A stretch of 13,482 bases of DNA from JBFWNZ01 sp050250795. Its GTDB lineage: Bacteria > Pseudomonadota > Alphaproteobacteria > UBA8366. The position numbers and the translations under genes are program-made. The stretch's first letter is position 1; the number at the start of each line of letters is the position of its first letter. The DNA lies in the NCBI GenBank assembly GCA_050250795.1, contig JBFWNZ010000070.1:1-13482 (forward strand). Direction: 5' to 3'. Below, one piece after another: positions 1 to 6,470 of this stretch. The notes below the pieces were generated by a model. That model ran no database searches. It had not been told where the DNA came from and saw only the letters and a program-made list of their open reading frames with translations.

Positions 1-35
1 CGCCGCGGAGGGGCGTTGGCGAACGGAGAATTCGG

Positions 36-239
36 ATGCGTTACAGCATCTCGTTCACGACGCGGCGGCCGGTCAGCGAGATCGAGGACTGGCTCGACGA
101 AAACTGCAGCGACGAATGGGCCATGCGCCTGGACGGCGTGGTCAATGCCGGCTGTATCGACCGGCAATTACAACTCGACCTGCGTTTCGCAGACCTGCGC
201 GACAGCCAGCGCTTCCAGCAGCATTTCGGCTCCTGGTAG
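36..239 (+). CDS. Small protein of unknown function (67 aa)
   Basis: I do not recognise this protein. It is a 67-residue frame starting at ATG, preceded by GGAGA seven bases upstream, which is a good Shine-Dalgarno match, and it ends with TAG. The product starts MRYSISFTTRRP, has an acidic, Trp-containing middle (IEDWLDENCSDEW), one further Cys, and ends QHFGSW. There is no signal peptide, membrane segment or Cys-pair zinc motif, so it is probably a small soluble cytosolic protein. Alternating polar and hydrophobic stretches near both ends (YSISF, LQLDLRF) could be beta strands of a small alpha/beta fold; this is inference. It is the only plus-strand gene I accept here and it converges on glnK, with nine bases between the two stop codons. 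Its own promoter lies outside or at the window edge. Confidence 0.6.
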   Translation: MRYSISFTTRRPVSEIEDWLDENCSDEWAMRLDGVVNAGCIDRQLQLDLRFADLRDSQRFQQHFGSW

Positions 240-266
240 GGCCGGACGCTAGAGCGCTTCCGGCCC
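239..266. terminator. Shared hairpin terminator between convergent genes
   Basis: GGGCCGGA (239-246) is the exact reverse complement of TCCGGCCC (259-266). Inside it, CGC (247-249) pairs with GCG (254-256) around a TAGA loop, leaving CT (257-258) as a bulge, so the stem has about 11 pairs. It begins in the last base of the small gene's stop codon and covers the glnK stop codon. On the plus strand it is followed by GGTTT, a weak U-stretch; on the minus strand there is no U-tract. Its place between two convergent stops makes a bidirectional terminator the simplest reading. Confidence 0.55.
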
Positions 267-587
267 GGTTTCGCCGGTCCGGATGCGCAACGCGCCGCCG
301 AGATCCATGACGAATATCTTGCCGTCGCCGATCTTGCCGGTGTTCGCCTTCTCGCGGATGGCTTCGATGGTGCGGTCGACCATGTCGTCGTCGACCGCGA
401 CCTCGATCTTCACCTTCGGCACGAAACTCACGGCGTATTCGGCTCCGCGATAGATTTCCGTCTGACCCTTCTGCCGGCCATAGCCCTTGACCTCGCTGAC
501 GGTCAGTCCCTGCACGCCGATCCCGCCCAGGGATTCGCGCACATCGTCGAGCTTGAAGGGCTTGATGATCGCCATCACCATCTTCAT
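249..587 (-). CDS. glnK: Nitrogen regulatory protein PII, GlnK type
   Basis: PII signal protein of 112 aa, the usual family length. It is a trimeric cytosolic sensor of 2-oxoglutarate, ATP/ADP and, through uridylylation, glutamine. Visible marks are the N-terminal MAIIKPFKLDDV strand, the T-loop with Tyr51 in YRGAEYAVSF (the uridylylation site in proteobacteria), the nucleotide-binding segment TGKIGDGKIFV, and the C-terminal RIRTGETG. The T-loop wording AEYAVSF and the neighbour amtB point to GlnK rather than GlnB; the known role of GlnK is to bind AmtB and block ammonium uptake when nitrogen is plentiful. The ATG is preceded by AAGGAG with an eight-base spacing. The gene follows amtB by 57 nt and is probably co-transcribed, the reverse of the usual glnK-amtB order. 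Confidence 0.95.
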   Translation of the reverse strand: MKMVMAIIKPFKLDDVRESLGGIGVQGLTVSEVKGYGRQKGQTEIYRGAEYAVSFVPKVKIEVAVDDDMVDRTIEAIREKANTGKIGDGKIFVMDLGGALRIRTGETGPEAL

Positions 588-610
588 CGAATTCGCTCCT
601 TCGCCAGGCT

Positions 611-634
611 GGCTACCGGCCCCTGCCGGTCGCC
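611..634 (-). other. Intercistronic hairpin between amtB and glnK
   Basis: ACCGGC (615-620) pairs exactly with GCCGGT (625-630) around a four-base loop. After one T/C mismatch the stem continues with GGC (611-613) and GCC (632-634). There is no U-tract on either side. It lies wholly in the 57-nt gap and ends about nine bases before the glnK Shine-Dalgarno sequence. It may stabilise one transcript end, be a processing site or set the amtB:glnK ratio; the function is inference. Confidence 0.4.
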
Positions 635-644
635 GCAGGCGATG

Positions 645-1955
645 TCAGATATTGTAGCCGCGCTCGCCATGCTCGGACAGGTCGAGCCCCTCCGCCTCGA
701 CCTGGGGGTCGACACGCAGGCCGGTCAGCGCAGCCGTCACCTTGACGATGACATATGTCGCAACCAGCGACCAGACGACCACTGCCGCCGCACCCACGAC
801 CTGTGTCCACAGCTGGTCCGCGATGGAGGTTCCATCTGCCAGCCCGATTCCACCGAAGGACGAGGCCGCAAAGATGCCCGTCAGCAGGGTTCCAAGCAAG
901 CCGCCGACCCCGTGCACCGCGAACACGTCCAGGGAATCGTCGATCCTGAGACGCTGCTTGACCAGCTGCACCGCGAGGAAACAGACGCCGCTGCCCAGAA
1001 CGCCATAGACCAGACCGCCCGCCGGCCCGACGAAACCGGAACCCGGCGTGATTGTCGCGAGGCCCGCCACCATGCCGGTCACGGTGCCGATCAGGCTGGG
1101 CTTGCCGAAGCGAACCCATTCGATGGTCATCCAGGTCAGGGCGGCGGCCGCTGCGGCCACATGCGTCACGGTGATCGCCATGCCGGCCCCTGCCCCTGCG
1201 GCGAGGGCGCTGCCGCCATTGAACCCGTACCAGCCGACCCACAGCATCGCGGCGCCCGCCATCGTCATTCCGGGACTGTGCGGCGGCACCGGCTCGCCCG
1301 GAAATCCCTGACGGCGGCCGAGCATGATGGCCAGGAGCACCGCGGACGAGCCCGCCGTCGCATGCACGACGAGACCGCCTGCGAAATCCATGACCCCCAT
1401 CTCGGCCAGCCACCCACCGCCCCAAATCCAGTGCACCGCCGGCACATACACGACGAGCAGCCAGATTCCGCTGAAGATCAGCACGGCGGAAAAGCGGATC
1501 CGCTCGGGATAGGCGCCCACGATCAAGGCCGGGGTGATGATCGCGAAGGTCATCTGGAACATGAAGAACACGCTTTCGGGCAGCCCTCCGACCAGCGCGT
1601 CGGCCGAGGGCGCCGCCAGCAGCGTCCGATCCAGGCCGCCAATCCAGGCCTGCATGCTTCCGCCGTCCCCGAACGCGAGCCCATAGCCGCACAGCAGCCA
1701 CAGGACCGAGGCGAGACAGGCGATGGCGAAACAATGCATCAGCACCGACAGCACGTTCCGCGAGCCGACCAGACCGCCATAGAAGAGGGCGAGACCCGGC
1801 AGCGTCATGAACAGCACCAGCGCCGTGGAGGTCAGGACCCACGCCGTTGCGGCACCGTCGACCGCGCCGTCCTGAGCCATGGCAGAGACCGGCAGCGCCG
1901 CCAGCGCAGCCGACAGCATCCCGATGCGGACCGCAGCCCGCAGCATGCATTTCAT
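645..1955 (-). CDS. amtB: Ammonium transporter AmtB
   Basis: Amt/Mep/Rh family ammonium channel in the inner membrane, 436 aa. A cleavable signal peptide is likely at residues 1-27 (cut after AMA, before QDG), as in E. coli AmtB, followed by about eleven membrane helices. Pore residues can be placed by motif: Phe gate residues near 137 (FQMTF) and 245 (WYGFNGGS), Trp about 178 (HWIWGGG), Asp about 190 (MDFAGG), Ser about 249, and the twin histidines about 198 (GGLVVHATAG) and 348 (FAVHGVGG). The tail EGLDLSEHGERGYN matches the conserved C-terminal region that meets GlnK. I chose ATG 1955 because GGGGGAGGAA lies eight bases upstream; the in-frame GTG at 1979 lies upstream of that ribosome site. 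In helix 2 the usual GGLVR reads GGLVG. It is followed by glnK. No sigma-54 promoter was seen upstream. Confidence 0.96.
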   Translation of the reverse strand: MKCMLRAAVRIGMLSAALAALPVSAMAQDGAVDGAATAWVLTSTALVLFMTLPGLALFYGGLVGSRNVLSVLMHCFAIACLASVLWLLCGYGLAFGDGGSMQAWIGGLDRTLLAAPSADALVGGLPESVFFMFQMTFAIITPALIVGAYPERIRFSAVLIFSGIWLLVVYVPAVHWIWGGGWLAEMGVMDFAGGLVVHATAGSSAVLLAIMLGRRQGFPGEPVPPHSPGMTMAGAAMLWVGWYGFNGGSALAAGAGAGMAITVTHVAAAAAALTWMTIEWVRFGKPSLIGTVTGMVAGLATITPGSGFVGPAGGLVYGVLGSGVCFLAVQLVKQRLRIDDSLDVFAVHGVGGLLGTLLTGIFAASSFGGIGLADGTSIADQLWTQVVGAAAVVVWSLVATYVIVKVTAALTGLRVDPQVEAEGLDLSEHGERGYNI

Positions 1956-2084
1956 TCGATGTTCCTCCCCCTCGGGCACGGAAAGCGCCCGGCGGACCGT
2001 AACGGTATATGTGCGTCGCAGGCGGCGGGTCTAACGCCCGCCTCGCCGGCGATGATATCGTCCGGCCGGGAAATTGCCTAGAAG
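1956..2084 (-). promoter_or_regulatory. amtB upstream region with two inverted repeats
   Basis: This 129-nt gap separates rarA from amtB and should hold the amtB promoter if amtB is transcribed on its own. It contains GGCGGG (2024-2029) and CCCGCC (2037-2042), able to form a six-pair hairpin with a seven-base loop, and the small palindrome ACCGT-A-ACGGT (1996-2006). An AT-rich stretch (minus-strand CATATACC, about 2004-2011) could be a -10 element, with TTAGAC 17 bases upstream as a poor -35. No TGGCAC-N5-TTGC sigma-54 element, expected for classical NtrC control, was found by eye. Confidence 0.3.
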
Positions 2085-2090
2085 CTAGGC
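2076..2090 (-). terminator. Possible weak terminator at the rarA stop
   Basis: GCCTAG (2076-2081) and CTAGGC (2085-2090) form a perfect six-pair inverted repeat around a three-base loop. On the minus strand it is followed by AATTTCCC, only three Us. The stem includes the rarA TAG stop codon. The short stem and weak U-stretch make termination uncertain, but a boundary between rarA and amtB is expected here. Confidence 0.35.
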
Positions 2091-3401
2091 AGACGAGTCG
2101 TCGCGCATCCGGGCATCGCGCAATCGCTGCCAATAATCCAGGCGTTTGGCGATTTCACGTTCAAATCCGCGGTCGACCGGCCGATAGAACTGCCGCCGCG
2201 GCAGGCCTTCGGGGAAATAGTCCTGGCCCGAGAAGGCGTCCGGACTGTCGTGATCGTAGGCATAGCCGGTCCCGTAGCCGAGGTCTTTCATCAGCCGCGT
2301 CGGCGCGTTCAGGATGTGCTTGGGCGGCATCAGCGATCCGCTGTCCCGGGCCGCCCGCATCGCCTGCCCCATCGCGGTATAGGCCGCGTTCGACTTGGGT
2401 GCCGTACCGAGATAGATCACGGCCTGCGCCAGCGCCAGTTCGCCCTCGGGCGAGCCGATGCGTTCATAGGTCTCCCAGGCCGTCAGCGCCTGGACCGCAG
2501 CCGACGGGTCCGCCAGCCCCACATCCTCATAGGCGAAGCGAAGCAGCCGGCGGGCGATGAAGCGCGGGTCTTCTCCACCCGCAAGCATCCGCGCCAGCCA
2601 GTACAGCGCGGCATCCGTGTCCGACCCGCGCAGCGACTTGTGCAGCGCGCTGATAAGATTGTAGTGCCCCTCCTGTGCTTTGTCGTAGAGGGGTGCGCGG
2701 CGTTGGATCGTCGCCGCGAGCGCATTGCTGTCGAGCGGCGCCGAAGCCTTCAGAGCGAACAGTTCCTCTGCGAGGTTCAGCAGGAACCGCCCATCGCCAT
2801 CCGCCATCGCCCGCAACGCGTGCCGCGCATCCGGATCGAGCGGCAAGGTACGGCCCTCCGCCGATTCCGCCCGCCGCAGCAGCCCCTCCAGCGCGGCGTC
2901 GTCGAGCCGGTTGAGTACGAAGACCTGACAGCGCGACAGCAGCGGCGCGTTCAATTCGAAGCTGGGATTCTCCGTGGTGGCGCCGACCAGAACCACCGTC
3001 CCATCCTCGACATAGGGCAGAAAGCCGTCCTGCTGCGAGCGGTTGAAGCGATGGATCTCGTCGATGAACAGCAGCGTGCCGCGGCCGTCCTTGCGGCGCA
3101 CCCTGGCCCGCTCGAACACCTTGCGCAGGTCGGCAACGCCCGAGAACACCGCCGACAGCGGCTCGAACTCCAGATCGACATGCTGGGCCAGCAGGCGGGC
3201 AATCGTGGTTTTGCCGCAGCCGGGCGGCCCCCACAGGATCATCGAGGCGATGCGGCCGGCCGCGAGCATGCGCCCGACGGGCCCGTCCGGTCCCAGCAGG
3301 TGGGACTGCCCGACCACCTCATCGAGCCGGGTCGGGCGCAGCCTTTCGGCCAGCGGCAAGGGGGCCCCGTCCCCGAACAGTCCGCGCTGCTCCGGCGGCA
3401 T
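2085..3401 (-). CDS. rarA: Replication-associated recombination protein A (AAA+ ATPase)
   Basis: RarA/MgsA (WRNIP1/Mgs1 family), a AAA+ ATPase related to clamp-loader subunits that acts in the cytosol at stalled replication forks; 438 aa, the usual size. Numbering from ATG 3401: Walker A GPPGCGKTT at 58-66, Walker B LLFIDE at about 110-115, sensor 1 region GATTENPSF at about 140-148, and an arginine finger candidate in LSRC near 157. The C-terminal half with SDTDAALYWLARMLAGGEDP and the end domain with PKHILNAPTRLMKDLGYG are typical of the family tetramerisation region. GGAGGA lies eight bases before ATG 3401, so I prefer it to the GTG at 3419, which overlaps the deg stop codon but has only a poor ribosome site. 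The gap to deg is 14 nt, so the two are probably co-transcribed. Near the N-terminus, QRGLF resembles a sliding-clamp-binding peptide. Confidence 0.94.
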   Translation of the reverse strand: MPPEQRGLFGDGAPLPLAERLRPTRLDEVVGQSHLLGPDGPVGRMLAAGRIASMILWGPPGCGKTTIARLLAQHVDLEFEPLSAVFSGVADLRKVFERARVRRKDGRGTLLFIDEIHRFNRSQQDGFLPYVEDGTVVLVGATTENPSFELNAPLLSRCQVFVLNRLDDAALEGLLRRAESAEGRTLPLDPDARHALRAMADGDGRFLLNLAEELFALKASAPLDSNALAATIQRRAPLYDKAQEGHYNLISALHKSLRGSDTDAALYWLARMLAGGEDPRFIARRLLRFAYEDVGLADPSAAVQALTAWETYERIGSPEGELALAQAVIYLGTAPKSNAAYTAMGQAMRAARDSGSLMPPKHILNAPTRLMKDLGYGTGYAYDHDSPDAFSGQDYFPEGLPRRQFYRPVDRGFEREIAKRLDYWQRLRDARMRDDSSA

Positions 3402-3415
3402 GGTCCTGTCCTCCG

Positions 3416-4837
3416 TCACCCGACTTCGACGTTGATCTCGCGTCCCTGCCGCCGGATCGTATAGGTCCAGCGGGCAAGCGGCGTGCGCACCGCACCCAGC
3501 ACGGCGTCCACATTCGTCACCGGCTGTCCGTTGATCCGCAGAATCTGGTCGCCCGGCCGGATGCCGAGCCGCGCCACCGGGGCATCGCGTGCGATGGCAA
3601 GCACGATCACCCCGGTAAGGTCGCTATCGACGCCGAGTTCTTCCGCCAGCGCCGGCGACAGGTTGGCGACCTTGGCACCGGCAAGCGGGTGCCGGCCTTC
3701 AAGGACCGTCTCCTGCCGCCGCGGCACTTCGGGCGGCGCGACCAGGGCGATCCCCATCATCCGTTCCCGGCCGTCGCGCAGGATCGTCAGCCGTGCCTCG
3801 CCGCCGATGCGTTTGGTGGCGAGGCGATAGCGCAGGGCTTCCGGATCGTCGACCCCCACACCGTCCACCGCCGTGACCACGTCGCCGCGCCGCAGGCCGG
3901 CCGCCGCGGTCGGACCGGCGGGGTTCACACTCTCCACCAGCACACCCATCGGGCGGGCCAGCCCCATGGCCGCGGCCATCTCCGCATTCACCGGAACGCC
4001 ACTGAAGCCCAGCCACGCCCGGGCCAGCGGCTTGCCGCTGACTGCGCTCTCAACCACCGTTGCGACCATGTTGGACGGCACGGCAAATCCGATTCCCAGC
4101 GAGCCGCCGGTGCGCGAATAGATGGCGGTGTTCACCCCGATCAGGCGCCCGTCCATCCCGACCAGCGCACCGCCCGAATTACCGGGATTGATCGCGGCGT
4201 CCGTCTGGATGAAGAAACGATAGTCCGCGATGCCGACAGAGGTCCGGGCGAGCGCAGAGACGATGCCGCTGGTCACGGTCTGGCCCACGCCGAACGGGTT
4301 GCCGATGGCCAGCACCAGATCGCCGACCTCGACCGCATCGGAGTCGCCCAGCGGCAAAGAGTCGAGAGAGGTGTTTCCGGGCTTGATGCGCAAAACCGCG
4401 AGATCGGTCCGCTCATCCGTCATCAGCAGCTCGGCATCGAACTCGCGCCGGTCGGCCAGCGCGACCGTGATCGCCTGGGCATCCTTGATGACGTGATGAT
4501 TGGTGACGATGATCCCTTCCGGCCGGACAATCACGCCTGACCCCAGGGAGTTCTCCACCCGCGGCTCGGACTGGCCACCGGGCGGAAAGCCGTCGCCGAA
4601 GAACCGGCGAAACAGCGGGTCGTTCGCGAACGGAGACGCACTCCGTTCCGCCACGACTTTCTTGGCATAAATGTTGACGACGGCGGGGGCCACCCGCTTC
4701 ACGATCGGGGCGAAGGAGAGCGTGATTTCGCCCCGATCCTGCGGTACGGAACGCTGCGCCGCCGCCGGGGCAGCGGGCAAGGCGGCCGCAAGCGCAACCG
4801 CCACGATGCCCGATGCCATCCATTGCCGTGCCGTCAT
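3416..4837 (-). CDS. Deg/HtrA family periplasmic serine endoprotease with two PDZ domains
   Basis: Trypsin-like protease and chaperone for misfolded envelope proteins, 473 aa. The first 30 or so residues form a signal peptide (hydrophobic, Ala-rich, ending APAAAQ). Numbering from ATG 4837: catalytic His115 in TNHHV, Asp145 in ERTDLAVL, Ser221 in NPGNSGGAL. PDZ1 spans about 270-360 (AWLGFSG to RMMGIAL) and PDZ2 about 385-470 (GIRPGDQILRING). The loop before the His domain (NDPLFRRFFGDGFPPGG) is short, more like DegQ than E. coli DegP, so I give no specific symbol. ATG 4837 has GGGAG five bases upstream; the in-frame ATG at 4849 directly abuts a ten-pair hairpin and has no ribosome site, so I prefer 4837. 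It follows rplQ by about 50 nt and precedes rarA, an arrangement known in alphaproteobacteria. Confidence 0.93.
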   Translation of the reverse strand: MTARQWMASGIVAVALAAALPAAPAAAQRSVPQDRGEITLSFAPIVKRVAPAVVNIYAKKVVAERSASPFANDPLFRRFFGDGFPPGGQSEPRVENSLGSGVIVRPEGIIVTNHHVIKDAQAITVALADRREFDAELLMTDERTDLAVLRIKPGNTSLDSLPLGDSDAVEVGDLVLAIGNPFGVGQTVTSGIVSALARTSVGIADYRFFIQTDAAINPGNSGGALVGMDGRLIGVNTAIYSRTGGSLGIGFAVPSNMVATVVESAVSGKPLARAWLGFSGVPVNAEMAAAMGLARPMGVLVESVNPAGPTAAAGLRRGDVVTAVDGVGVDDPEALRYRLATKRIGGEARLTILRDGRERMMGIALVAPPEVPRRQETVLEGRHPLAGAKVANLSPALAEELGVDSDLTGVIVLAIARDAPVARLGIRPGDQILRINGQPVTNVDAVLGAVRTPLARWTYTIRRQGREINVEVG

Positions 4838-4849
4838 CTCCGCTCCCAT

Positions 4850-4874
4850 CGCGTCCGGCGATCAGCCGGACGCG
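4850..4874 (-). terminator. Perfect 10-bp hairpin between rplQ and the Deg gene
   Basis: CGCGTCCGGC (4850-4859) and GCCGGACGCG (4865-4874) pair without a mismatch around a five-base loop. It begins about twelve bases after the rplQ stop in the transcript, and the deg ribosome site (GGGAG) follows within three bases. There is no U-tract, so it is not a standard intrinsic terminator. It could mark the end of the ribosomal protein transcript (partial termination or 3'-end protection) or restrain translation of the protease gene. Confidence 0.5.
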
Positions 4875-4886
4875 CCCTGCTGCGGA

Positions 4887-5312
4887 TCAGGCGCTGTCGG
4901 CGGCCGCCTCTTCGGCGCCGGCGACGGGGCCGGAATCCTGGCCCTTCGCGTCCGGGTCGCGCTCCACCAGCTCGATCACGGCCATCGGCGCGGAATCGCC
5001 GTAGCGGAAGCCCGCCTTGAGCACCCGCGTATAGCCGCCCGGCCGCTCCGCGTAGCGCGAGGCCAGCGCGTCGAACAGCTTCGCCGTCGTCGCGTCGTCG
5101 CGCAGGAAGGCATAGGCGCGGCGCCGGTCGTGCAGGCTGCCGCGCTTGCCCAGCGTGATCAGCCCGTCGACGATGGGCCGAAGCTCCTTCGCCTTGGGAA
5201 GCGTCGTGGTGATCTGCTCATGCTTGATGAGCGATGCCGCCATATTGGAGAACATCGCCTTGCGGTGCTGGGTCTTGCGGCCCAGTTTCCGCCCACTGCG
5301 TCGATGGCGCAT
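4887..5312 (-). CDS. rplQ: 50S ribosomal protein L17
   Basis: L17 of the large subunit, 141 aa. The conserved N-terminal block is clear: MRHRRSGRKLGRKTQHRKAM, then the segment with LIKHEQITTTLPKAKELRP. The C-terminal part (GGYTRVLKAGFRYGDSAPMAVIELVER) matches the family, and is followed by an acidic, Ala-rich tail of about 24 residues (PDAKGQDSGPVAGAEEAAAD) that lies beyond the core and is typical of the variable ends of this protein. AAGGA precedes the ATG by nine bases. It is the last ribosomal gene of the cluster, 40 nt after rpoA, and is followed by a strong hairpin. Confidence 0.98.
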   Translation of the reverse strand: MRHRRSGRKLGRKTQHRKAMFSNMAASLIKHEQITTTLPKAKELRPIVDGLITLGKRGSLHDRRRAYAFLRDDATTAKLFDALASRYAERPGGYTRVLKAGFRYGDSAPMAVIELVERDPDAKGQDSGPVAGAEEAAADSA

Positions 5313-5352
5313 GCTATTCGGTCCTTCCCGTTGGGCGCGGCCTGGGGCCGGC

Positions 5353-6369
5353 TCAGTACGGTTCCTCGAGCTTCTTGGCCAGCTCCTCGATATTCTCGGG
5401 CGGCCAGTTGGTGATTTCCATGCCGAGATGCAGGCCCATCTGGGACAGCACCTCCTTGATCTCGTTCAGCGACTTGCGGCCGAAATTCGGCGTCCGCAGC
5501 ATCTCTGCCTCGGACTTCTGCACGAGATCGCCGATATAGACGATGTTGTCGTTCTTCAGGCAGTTCGCCGACCGGACCGACAGCTCCAGTTCGTCGACCT
5601 TGCGCAGCAGATGCTTGTTGAACGGCAGCTCGGAGGCGTGATCCTCCTCGACCCGCGCCTTCGGCTCCTCGAAATTGATGAACAGCTGCAACTGGTCCTG
5701 AAGGATCCGGGCAGCCAGCGCCACCGCATCCTCGGGCCGGATGGTGCCGTTCGTCTCGACCGAGAGCGACAGCTTGTCATAGTCCGTCACCTGGCCGACG
5801 CGGGTGTCCTCCACGCGGTAGGACACCTTGCGGCACGGGCTGAAGATCGAATCCACCGGGATCAGACCGATGGGCGCGTCTTCGGGGCGGTTCATCGACG
5901 CCGGCACGTAACCGAGGCCGTTCTCGACCGTCAGTTCCATCGACAGCTTCGCGCCGCGGTCCAGATGGCAGATGACGTGATCGGGGTTCATCACCTCGAT
6001 GTCATGGCCGGTCGTGATCATCGACGCCGTCACCGGGCCCGGGCCCTCGGCATCGAGACGCATGCGCTTCGGGCCTTCGCCATGCATCCGCAGCGCCAGC
6101 GCCTTGATGTTGAGGACGACGTCGGTCACGTCCTCGCGCACGCCCTGGATCGATGAGAATTCGTGCAGCACGCCATCGATCTGGATCGAGGTGACCGCGG
6201 ACCCCTGCAACGACGACAGCAGCACGCGGCGCAGTGCGTTGCCCAGCGTCAGACCGAAGCCCCGCTCCAGCGGCTCTGCGACGATGGTCGCAACGCGCGA
6301 CGCGTCGGCCCCGGACTCGACCTCAAGCTTGTTCGGCTTAATGAGCGCTTGCCAATTCTTCTGAATCAC
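5353..6369 (-). CDS. rpoA: DNA-directed RNA polymerase subunit alpha
   Basis: Alpha subunit of RNA polymerase, 338 aa, the usual alphaproteobacterial length. The N-terminal dimerisation domain covers about 1-235 (RGFGLTLGNALRRVLLSS near 36-53), then a linker and the C-terminal DNA-binding domain (about 255-325) with RSANCLKNDNI. The Arg near 266 corresponds to E. coli Arg265, which contacts UP elements and activators, and the helix-hairpin-helix FGRKSLNEIKEVL follows. I start at GTG 6369 because it gives the family N-terminus IQKNWQALIKPNKL and has GAGG eight bases upstream; the longer frame from TTG 6426 would add 19 residues unlike the family. It follows rpsK after a 101-nt gap with two hairpins and precedes rplQ. 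Note the GTG start, shared with rpsM. Confidence 0.98.
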   Translation of the reverse strand: MIQKNWQALIKPNKLEVESGADASRVATIVAEPLERGFGLTLGNALRRVLLSSLQGSAVTSIQIDGVLHEFSSIQGVREDVTDVVLNIKALALRMHGEGPKRMRLDAEGPGPVTASMITTGHDIEVMNPDHVICHLDRGAKLSMELTVENGLGYVPASMNRPEDAPIGLIPVDSIFSPCRKVSYRVEDTRVGQVTDYDKLSLSVETNGTIRPEDAVALAARILQDQLQLFINFEEPKARVEEDHASELPFNKHLLRKVDELELSVRSANCLKNDNIVYIGDLVQKSEAEMLRTPNFGRKSLNEIKEVLSQMGLHLGMEITNWPPENIEELAKKLEEPY

Positions 6370-6399
6370 GTCGAGGACCTCATTATCTTCGCCACTGCC

Positions 6400-6422
6400 G
6401 GCCGTCGGGCTATGCCCCGGCC
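6400..6422 (-). other. Hairpin 2 in the rpoA leader
   Basis: GGCCG (6400-6404) pairs with CGGCC (6418-6422), and GGGC (6407-6410) pairs with GCCC (6414-6417) around a TAT loop, giving nine pairs with a two-base bulge (6405-6406). It ends about 30 nt before the rpoA GTG start and has no U-tract after it. A role in rpoA translation or mRNA processing is inference. Confidence 0.4.
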
Positions 6423-6437
6423 GCAAATTCGGTCATG

Positions 6438-6458
6438 CGCCCGGACACGATCCGGGCG
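6438..6458 (-). other. Hairpin 1 in the rpsK-rpoA gap
   Basis: CGCCCGGA (6438-6445) and TCCGGGCG (6451-6458) form a perfect eight-pair stem with a five-base loop, starting 12 nt after the rpsK stop codon. On the minus strand the sequence that follows is CATGACCGAATTTGC, without a real U-tract. With the hairpin at 6400-6422 it fills much of the 101-nt gap before rpoA. Confidence 0.45.
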
Positions 6459-6470
6459 GAGGGCCGTCGG

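Noticed and set aside
1956..1979. GTG start at 1979 for amtB
   Set aside because: The strong GGGGGAGGAA ribosome site lies downstream of it and fits ATG 1955, which also begins the signal peptide directly.
642..2081. Long open frame on the plus strand opposite amtB (479 codons)
   Set aside because: It is antisense to a clear amtB, rich in Arg, His, Gln and Pro as expected of mirrored GC-rich codons, and has no family-like blocks.
1956..2084. Sigma-54 promoter for amtB
   Set aside because: Searched by eye for TGGCAC-N5-TTGC and the GG-N10-GC core on the minus strand; no match was found.
613..2133. Alternative minus-strand frame overlapping amtB (506 codons)
   Set aside because: It overlaps amtB in another frame and is low-complexity Arg/Gly/Ala sequence without recognisable domains.
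3402..3419. GTG start at 3419 for rarA, overlapping the deg stop
   Set aside because: It has only a poor ribosome site, whereas ATG 3401 has GGAGGA at eight bases.
6370..6426. TTG start at 6426 for rpoA
   Set aside because: The added 19 residues do not match the family; GTG 6369 gives the conserved N-terminus and has GAGG upstream.
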